The notes beneath the pieces were generated by a model that saw nothing but the letters and a program-made list of their open reading frames with translations, ran no database searches and was not told where the DNA came from. DNA of 64,000 nucleotides from Hansfordia pulvinata (lineage: Eukaryota; Ascomycota; Sordariomycetes; Xylariales). The position numbers were made by a program, and so were the translations under genes. Shown here piece by piece: positions 56,500 to 64,000 of the stretch. Each line of letters begins with the position of its first letter. The first letter of the stretch is position 1. The stretch covers positions 372,001 to 436,000 of the forward strand of contig BJKQ01000003.1 in assembly GCA_006538405.1 (NCBI GenBank), given 5' to 3'.

Positions 56500-57240
56500 T
56501 CAGTAATCTTCGTCCTTGACTGATCCCATCAGCTCCTCGTCGCCTTTGATGGCCGGTCCCAGCACCTCCTCATCGCCTTCGATGGTTGGCTGCGAGTGAT
56601 ACTGGGAAGTGACCTGCCCGTAGTGTTCGGTCGAGAGATCGGCATGCAGCTCGGTCTTGGCCTGTCGCCAATGCTCGGGGGAAGAAAGAAGCCGTTGTTG
56701 CCAATGCATGTGGGAAGACAGAAGCGATTCTTCGGCAAGCCACGGCGGGTGACTCTCTGTGTCAATTCCTCCATGTTGGACCTGAGCAGAGCACAAACCC
56801 AATAGGAAGAGACCAGTGTTGAAGACTACCGCGCCCACCACGTAGGCGCCAAGCGATAGGGCGAGCATTGCTATCACTAGCATTCGATCCGGGAGCTCCG
56901 GTGATGTTGGCTTGTCGCAGACATAGTTCTTCCAGGAGGGCTCGCGGGCTGTCACCTCGAGCGTCTTCAACAGGAGGAACACGGCCACCGTGAGAACGCA
57001 GTAACCGACCGGGATGCAGAAGAGGACAGCCGCCCAGCAGCAGCAGACCATCTTAGCGAGCCAGTTTCCCGGAGCCGCGAAGACCGATTTCACGGTGCCG
57101 CGAAGCTTCTGGTAGACGCCATCAAAGTGTTGAACGATTGCCGAGGCGACTGTAAAGAGGCAGAAGATCGCGAGCGGGATGGCCACAGCGTAGCTCATGA
57201 TGTAGAAGAGAACACCAAAGATGGTGAGAATGATGGACAT
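56500..57240 (-). CDS. Hypothetical integral membrane protein with acidic tail
   Basis: Single exon, 246 residues from the ATG at 57240 (MSIILTIFGVLFYIM). The frame is open 80 codons further upstream, but that part is AT-rich and leader-like. Three hydrophobic regions: about 1-36, 60-97 (with MVCCCWAAVLFCIPVGYC) and 125-160. The C-terminal 85 residues are soluble, with two similar acidic units (IEGDEEVLGP and IKGDEELMGS) ending VKDEDY. Likely a plasma or internal membrane protein; I do not recognise the family. It sits in tandem with the preceding membrane protein gene but shares no similarity with it. Confidence 0.6.
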   Translation of the reverse strand: MSIILTIFGVLFYIMSYAVAIPLAIFCLFTVASAIVQHFDGVYQKLRGTVKSVFAAPGNWLAKMVCCCWAAVLFCIPVGYCVLTVAVFLLLKTLEVTAREPSWKNYVCDKPTSPELPDRMLVIAMLALSLGAYVVGAVVFNTGLFLLGLCSAQVQHGGIDTESHPPWLAEESLLSSHMHWQQRLLSSPEHWRQAKTELHADLSTEHYGQVTSQYHSQPTIEGDEEVLGPAIKGDEELMGSVKDEDY

Positions 57241-59517
57241 GTTGAAGTGGGATTGAATGCGTTTCTGGAAGCTGAGAGATGAGACGGAGGAGCCGAATAG
57301 ACGAAGCAGCCCAATATATGCCGCAGCAGACCGACTGTATATGTGATATATGAAGAAGTCTGACGAGTGGAAGAACAACCCTGAGTTTAGGTAGATTGAG
57401 GCGAGATGGTAAAATGTTTGCAGAAGTGCGGTGGTAAGAAGATGAAGAAGAAACGGTGGCTGCCTATTGTTCGAACACACGTTGGAGCAGGTGCCAGGCA
57501 GAGGGAGTTCTGGTGAAGGCTATGTGAGCAACCAAAGAAACTGCCGATGCCAACAAGCATACTCTGCGTAGGTTCGAAAGGCAAAAGCGACCTATTTACG
57601 GAGGACTCATGAGTGCGAACAGAAAAGATGAATGAATGCAGCTTCTCATTGAATCGACTCGTTTCTTTTTATAATAGATGTTTGTCTTGACTGAAAAGAC
57701 ACGTGCTCGGCAGTGAGGGTCAACCGTTGCTCGTCTCGTTGAAAGCGATTGCACGCACTTTTTTGTGTTTATATGGATGGCTAGGTCGGGTGCGTGACCA
57801 TACTCGCCAATATTGGACATGGTCAAAACTCGAATTCAACTGGTATCTCATTTCTCACTAACTTGACTCGGGCTGATCCTAACGAATAAAGCACTCAATG
57901 GTAGTCTATATTATATCTGTACCATATCGTGGACGCCAGTCGTCAAGTTTGAGTGACTTTAGGTAAGGTACCCAAGTCAGGAGGTATGGACATCCATGGA
58001 TGTAGTTCACCTGGCGCCGACCACCGGCTCGCCAGTCACTTTGGTCTGTCTGACGTCTTTGGTGCCAGGGCCAAGTGGAAAAAGCAGGGTCCTGGCGGCT
58101 TGTCAGTCAGGTGCTCGTACATGCAGGTCAGCACTCGAACACCATCCACATCAGTAACGTTGTCACTACCTACTCGTACCTTATTCACTACCTACCTTAA
58201 CTACGAGTACACGGGTGCGCGAGAGGAGCAGTGGAGAGCAGACGGGAGTTGCGTTGCCCCGGCCGCAGAGCCCCGTCCGGTGCGTTTCCGTGCCACTCGC
58301 AGCCCAGGGCCGTCAGCAGCCAGCCAAGAAGTCTGCGCATTTGCGGGACGAAACTGCGCGCCCAGCGTGACTCATACTCACACTGACAACAACGCGCCGA
58401 CGAGCACACATCGAACCAACCATCGCGACGCGACGCGCTGTGATGGTCTCTGTGGCGCGCGTCTTCTTGTGTGCTCCTTACTCCTGTATGTCGGACGAGT
58501 CAACCCCTCGCGGCTTTATAAAGGGCCGCAATTCTGAGTCCTAGGTGGTGGTTAATCCTCACTCTTGCAAACGACACCCGACTCAGACACCCCGGCCAAG
58601 CCCGCCCAGACAGACCCGACTGTACCGATACCTCCTTTCGCAAGCCAAAGTACCGGCGGACGTGGCTGCGAGTTTTTCTATTTTTACCCCGTCGCCCTCC
58701 CGTCGAGTTACAGGCTGCTTCCTGGGACTTCGGGACTCTGCCAGGATGCCTGCTGTGTCTTGTACCCGGACAACCCTACCTTACCTTCGCCGCCGCCGCC
58801 TTCGGCGCACTCCCGCACGCGCATCCTAACCTACCCAAGTACCCGTGTGCTCGTTAGGTACCCGCACCCGCATCCGCCCCCGCAGATATACGCGGCGACC
58901 TCGTACTCCGTGCAGGTACCTCTCCCACAGCCACAGCGCCTGGGTCGTAGCAGAGCGCAGGGGCTGCCACCGTCTGGCCTCCCTCCCTCCCTGAGGTCCC
59001 CTTTGGGCCCGTCCCCGTTGCCGTTTAGCCCTGTCTCTGTCTCTAGGCCGGCCTGAGCGTGCCTGCCTACATAGTACCTGTCGGCCTCCCGCTCCCGCGC
59101 CTTCCTGTCTTCGCACTTGCCGCTCACTCGTACAAGTGAGTACCGCAGTAGGTACCTACTTGCAACTGCACTGGCACTTGGGCTTGCAGAAACCCCGGAT
59201 CGTCATTGCCGCCGCCAACCTTTCTCGTTTCTTTCTTGCCCTGCCCTGGCTCCTTCCTCATCATCTTCTCGGCGCCGCATCCTCCATCGCGACTGCCGCT
59301 CCGCATCAACTCTATCCGCCGCCTTTCCTCCACGGCCCCCGTCATCTCCGCCATTTTTTTTCTCCGATCTTCCCTCTCATCCATCCCCATCCGCCAATCT
59401 CAACCACCCGCCGGCGACGCGCCACCCCTTGTCGCGCTAGCCATCGTCGCCGTTTCCCCCTGGTGGCTCATCTCTTGCGTCCTTTGTCCCCGTCAATCAT
59501 CGACATCCATCTTCAAC
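57241..59517. other. Divergent upstream region, no gene recognised
   Basis: AT-richer near 57600-57960, then CT- and CG-rich from 58500 on, as expected for a long leader of the downstream plus-strand gene. Two more copies of TACTCGTA or its complement (58171-58178 and 58202-58209). No gene is supported. Confidence 0.5.
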
Positions 59518-61281
59518 ATGGGGCTCCCGTAAGTCGCTCAACTCCTCTGCGCGCGCATGCTCTGTGGCGCGTCCACATCGTGCCCTTGTGCGCCGTCCTA
59601 CCTGGTGCTCCGGCTCGCCGCGCCCTGCGCTTCCCGCCAGCCGCGCCTCTCCCTCCCGTGCACTCCCCCGTCCCGCCGCCGCCCTTGTCGGGGCTCATTG
59701 GATGTAATCGCGTCCCGTCATTCGCGACACGCCCCCTTGCGCGTCCACCTCGTGCGCCCACGCTACTCCGTGCTTGCATGAGTCGACAGCTTTGCGGGTC
59801 GCCGTCCGATTCGGCGCAATGTGATTCACCCCCTCCATAGGCGCGCCTGCGGGTTCGATTCCCCCAATCGCGCCCGCGCGACGCACTGGCACACACACTA
59901 CGGCGCGACAACGCATCGGGTGCTCGCTCGTGCCGTGCTGCGAGTCCCGACGTTGCCTCACGATGCGACTATCCCGATTTCCTGGTCGTCGCCTGTCTCG
60001 TCCTCTGTCGCCGTTGCTGTCGCCGTCGTTCTCAATCTCCCAATTCGATCGCCTACCAGCGTTCGTGGCCCTACCTCCCATCCCACTGCATATGCCCACA
60101 TTTATCTGCTCCTCTATTGACACTTACCCCTCGTCAGATTATACGTTGCACCCGTCGAATCAGACGTCCCTCCCAAGACTTCCAAGAGCCATTCAGCCGC
60201 TGCTGATGCGAGGTCGTCCATTCGCCGCGCCAACCGCTACTCGCCTAATCGTCGTCAGGCTCACGAGACTCGCGACCACCGCCTCCGGCTCCTTGCCAGC
60301 CTTTCACGCGATGAAGAGCAGCCTCTCCTTACTGCACCTCGGCCTCCTTCAAACAACAGCCGCACACCAACGCCACCCACCGACCCTTGGCTTGATGCAC
60401 CCTGGGGAGATGTCCGCCCTGCCGACTATGCCACGGGCGCCCTGCACCCTCTAGGCATACCCAACCGGCTGGGACGCCCATTGTCTTCCATCGTTGGATT
60501 CCATCACAATGGCGAGCAAAGGCGCTCTCACTCCATTCGCGGGAACCTCGCACCGGAACGGCCAACCGTACGTCTCGAGTCACCATCCCCAGTCGCCACA
60601 TCATGCTAACTCGCTACTTAGAATTCGATACGTGTATCTGCAACTCCCGCCTCCGACAACCCCGATGACTCTGGACCACCCAGTCACATCTACTTGGCCT
60701 TCACCCGTCGCAATCGTCAACGTCAGCAAGAATCAGAGTCCCTGTTGCATCCCAGCTCAGCCGCGCTGCCCCCGAGACGGCGCCCTCGCCACGTCGATGG
60801 TCTGGGCGATCGCGACCGAAGTCTCAGCCCTGAGAACGACACCGTGTGGGATACTCTCCAGTCAACCCTGACTCCGGACCCTCAGCCCCCCAGCGTTGCC
60901 GGCTCCTCTTTCGCCTCCACCAATGCTTCTGCTGGCCCTTCGCAATCCGGCAGCACTGTCCGAAACTCGGCCAATGCATCCAGCACCAGCTTGGGGACCC
61001 ATGCCGACCCCCCTTGCGACCCTGCCGATCTGGACGACCCGGAATTCCGCAACATCATCCGGCGTCTGGCCGAGATCCACGGCGCAAATTCGACTGCCCG
61101 TGCTTCGCGCACATACGCCGATGCCGTCGCAGACGATGATGACGGAAGCGACCGCTTCGACTACTTGTCTGGCATGCATCGCATCATCCGAGGACTGGTG
61201 TCGCGTCAAGACATCCCTGATGAGTGGTGGGCTGAAGCCGGACTCAGTCGTTCCATTGAATTTGGCAGCTCTTTCGAATGA
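59518..61281 (+). CDS. Conserved fungal protein of unknown function
   Basis: Three exons: 59518-59528 (only MGL and two bases), 60138-60567 and 60622-61281, with phase-consistent GTAAGT and GTACGT donors and TCAG and TTAG acceptors, 366 residues. The first intron is 609 bp, much longer than the others in this window. The N-terminus MGLPLYVAPVESDVPPK, an Arg-rich stretch (SSIRRANRYSPNRRQ), the segment TVWDTLQSTLTPDPQPPS in the middle and the C-terminal RLAEIHGAN / GLVSRQDIPDEWWAEAGLSR look conserved, as I recall from many ascomycetes. No catalytic domain, membrane segment or signal peptide is visible. Mostly disordered, probably regulatory. Confidence 0.75.
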
Positions 61282-63300
61282 AACAACATGAATTGTCCAC
61301 AAGTCTCGAAAGGGCTTGTTCTTGGGCGAATCCCAACGTTCTTGCAGATTGTTCTTCAGACTTTGCTCTGGTGTATTTGTCCAGGCTTTTTCTTTCTATG
61401 CACTTTCAGTTGAGCTGGTCCAAATGAGTCACGATATGGCGTTGGAAGAGGAGTTTCGAGCGGCCGCATACTATCAGTCATTGGACTATGTTAGCAGCTG
61501 CAGGTTGTACTGGTTCTCATGGGTTGTCTTTTGGCGTTCTTGACAGGTGACACACCTGGCCTTGGGGCAAGCGTGCCGGCGAAAGATGAATTGTCAAGAA
61601 CAGACTTCTGTTGGTCGATTGGATGTTGACGAAGACCGAAGAAGCGTGGTGCTTATAGTGCCTGCACCAACGCGGAATGCATTCCGGCAGGCGTCGTCGT
61701 TCTGTGTCCCTTGACTTGGTCGCGGGTAGCGCCAGTGTCTAATAAAATGTTATGACCTGACTTTCGCTCACGTGACCCCCGATTGCTGCCCCTCGTGTGA
61801 CGCCCCTGTTATAATGACCTAAACCGCCCGCATCAGGTCATGTTGTCCATGTACTGTGTGAAGTGAAAACAGCAATGTCCTTGTTGGCAACAGCGGGGTG
61901 TTATGGGCGTCTCTCTGAGCTGAAAGTCGCGGCCGCCCGCGCCTGTAGCTATCTCTGCGATCGCGTCTTGCACAGCCCGGCTTGGTCTGAGGTCTAGACA
62001 CACGGTTGTCACAGCGTCTTGTCGATGCTCCCCGTCCCGCCCCGGGGGGAGGGGGGATCTCTCTCTCTTCACTATCGGCGCGCGGACTGGACGCTCTGAC
62101 GACTCGATGTGCCTGCGAGGGTAGGGAGCTCAATGGTTTGCCAACCTCCCCCCTCCTCTCCCTCCCGGCGGATAGTCAACGACTGGCCGGTGGTTGAGGA
62201 GACTCCCAAGCAACCATCGTTGTTTGTGGAGCCCGTTCTCTCAAAGTTTGTCGGTCCCTTTGCCAGTTATGACTTACACCACACTCCAAGCCCCCCCCTT
62301 GCGCCTCCATGTTCACTCGTACGGCCCCTGGGTGTGGTCCATTTGCAATCCGTGAGAGTCAAACTAACGGTTGAATAACCTACTTGGTATGTATTTGATG
62401 CAGCCCCATCAAAGACCACCCGCCAGGGGCCTCTCTCTTCTGACGTCCCCAGCCGGGGCGCGGGTGGCCCCCAAGCGGCACCCTCTTGCAAGGACGCATG
62501 CACACTCACGTACTTAGCGCGTTGACGCCACGACGAGATTCCTGTCTGGGCCAGTAGGTATACAACAAAGTTCTCCCACGGCCACAGCCCCACCTGCCTA
62601 CATCACTGGGCCCAACACCAGACCACGTGAGCCATCAGACCGATAACTCGCCAGGGCGGGAAGGCAAGTTCGGCGGCTCGGGGCGGGACGGGACGAGACC
62701 TGGGAGGTGTTCACGGGGGGTGGAGCTTCTCTGGGTTAAGGTAGTCACGTTCAAAGTTCGTAGTTGGCGTAGAAACGACGACAAGCATGCATTGTGTGCT
62801 GTAGCCATCTGTTCGGGAGAATTGTTTCCAGGCCTTGGGGACCAGTGAAGGGGAGTTGAAAATCGCTTGCGAAATGACTAGTAACTCGGAACTGAAAAGG
62901 ATGAACGTAAATTGCGATATTGTATACACCACCATGCGAAACAGCATGTGTGCCTAGTGGAGCAATACTTGCGCGGACGTAACGGCTGAAAATCACGCAT
63001 CAGAGGGGATGTTTTTGGATAGGGTTGGAACGGATCCAATGAGTAGGCAATTCTTGTTATAGGCTATTAATGCAGGTGATGACTGAACCACTGCCAGTAT
63101 TTAGCAGAGCGGCCACCGGGACCTGTCTCGCCGTATTAGACTCTCACCACGGTGAGGTCATCTTGTAATACCAAATGGTCGGGCTTCACTAGCACTCGAC
63201 CCCGACCTACTCCATCCATGTGACCAGAGGCACAAGGCTAAAATGCAAATGTCTAACGCCGCATAGAACTCTCAGGGGTATTGTCACAAAACTGAACCAA
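61282..63300. other. Intergenic region between convergent genes
   Basis: No gene recognised. Several medium open frames on both strands (for example near 61820-62130 and 62270-62590) lack domains or splice support. Confidence 0.5.
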
Positions 63301-64000
63301 TTATTTCGCCGCGCCGAAGCAGGTTTCCTACGGGAAAATTAGCTTTAATCGTCTTTTCATGGTGTGCGAAGGTGGGGACATACCATGATGATACCAGTGA
63401 TCTGGTAGGGGTCGGCGTTTGACGCCGGGCGACGGTCCTCGAAGTAACCGTAGCCTTTGGCGGCAACTTCTCTGGGGATACGAATGGAGCAGCCACGGTT
63501 GGCAACACCGTAGGAGAAGGCATCAATGTTGCCAGTCTCGTGCTTGCCGGTGAGGCGGGCCTCGTTGCCCTCGCCGTAGACGAGGATGTGCTCCTTGTGG
63601 CGGCCCTCAAGCTTCTTGATGGCCGCCTCGATGTGCTTCATGCCACCCTCGACACGCATGCTCTCGGTGGAGAAGTTGGAGTGCAGACCAGCACCGTTCC
63701 AGTCGCCGGGAATGGGCTTGGGCTCGAAGGAGACCTTGGCGCCGAACTCCTCAGCAACGCGGTGAAGCAGGAAGCGAGCCATCCACAGGTGGTCGCCCAT
63801 CTCAATGCCGGTGCAAGGGCCGACTTGGAACTCCCACTGAGCGGGCATGACTTCGGCGTTCGTGCCGGCGATCTTGATGCCAGCGTAGAGGCAGGCCTTG
63901 TAGTGGGCCTCGACAATATCGCGGCAGACAACCTTGCCGGTACCAACACCACAGTAGTAGGGGCCTTGAGGGGCAGGGAAACCGTTCTTAGGCCAGCCGT
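63301..64000 (-). CDS. GLN1: Glutamine synthetase, C-terminal part
   Basis: ATP-dependent amidation of glutamate; central ammonium-assimilation enzyme, cytosolic decamer in eukaryotes (GSII). The 5' part is beyond the right edge. In view: [51 protein letters not shown] with the metal-binding Glu, the nucleotide/glutamate motif [19 protein letters not shown], and [20 protein letters not shown] with [12 protein letters not shown]. The last intron (63383-63328, 56 bp, donor GTATGT, acceptor GTAG) leads to a 9-codon final exon encoding ETCFGAAK and the stop at 63301. All visible active-site residues are present. Confidence 0.97.

Noticed and set aside
59840..59875. tRNA-like T-loop GGTTCGATTCCC
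   Set aside because: The five bases before and after TTCGATT do not form a proper stem and no matching acceptor or anticodon arm is present; the site lies in an intron.

Overview
The window looks like nuclear DNA of a filamentous ascomycete, most likely a Sordariomycete. Genes carry short introns (about 50-190 bp, GTAAGT/GTGAGT/GTACGT donors, CAG/TAG acceptors). The coding set includes a sedolisin, a wetA-type conidiation regulator and a CsbD-like stress protein. One AT-rich block shows repeat-induced point mutation (RIP). Intergenic DNA is GC-rich and full of TACC/GGTA tetranucleotide runs, homopolymer G/C tracts and an over-represented 8-mer, TACTCGTA.

Layout. 1-31 kb holds ordinary host genes: a sedolisin peptidase cut by the left edge (-), a small secreted protein (-), an ADGF/CECR1-type adenosine deaminase (+), an NmrA-like oxidoreductase (+), a CsbD-like protein (-), the mitochondrial cysteine desulfurase NFS1 (-), a BAR-SH3 amphiphysin RVS167 (+) and a large low-complexity BTB/POZ-like protein (-). 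31.45-42.07 kb is a nested transposon island: an inverted-repeat element reduced to AT-rich sequence by RIP, into which a full-length Ty3/gypsy chromovirus with identical LTRs has inserted. 42-64 kb returns to host genes: a disordered hypothetical protein (+), wetA (+), a DUF218 protein (-), dihydrofolate synthase FOL3 (-), two unrelated membrane proteins (-), a conserved fungal protein of unknown role (+) and glutamine synthetase cut by the right edge (-).

The most unusual item is inside the chromovirus. Between pol and the 3' LTR lies an opposite-strand, multi-exon gene with its own TATA-like box. It encodes a Cys-rich protein of about 328 residues. At least two of its introns contain a related core, CCCCTCGAWACCC. 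The element also shows a gag/pol junction where a slippery heptamer, the gag stop and an overlapping ATG coincide, and a 9-nt match between the LTR and the primer-binding site that points to Tf1/sushi-type self-priming.

Several otherwise well-conserved genes (the deaminase, the 43.5-kb protein, wetA, FOL3) are readable only if single bases are missing, mostly from C or G runs. This looks like an assembly error pattern rather than gene decay. The coordinates of those genes should be treated as loci with frame breaks.
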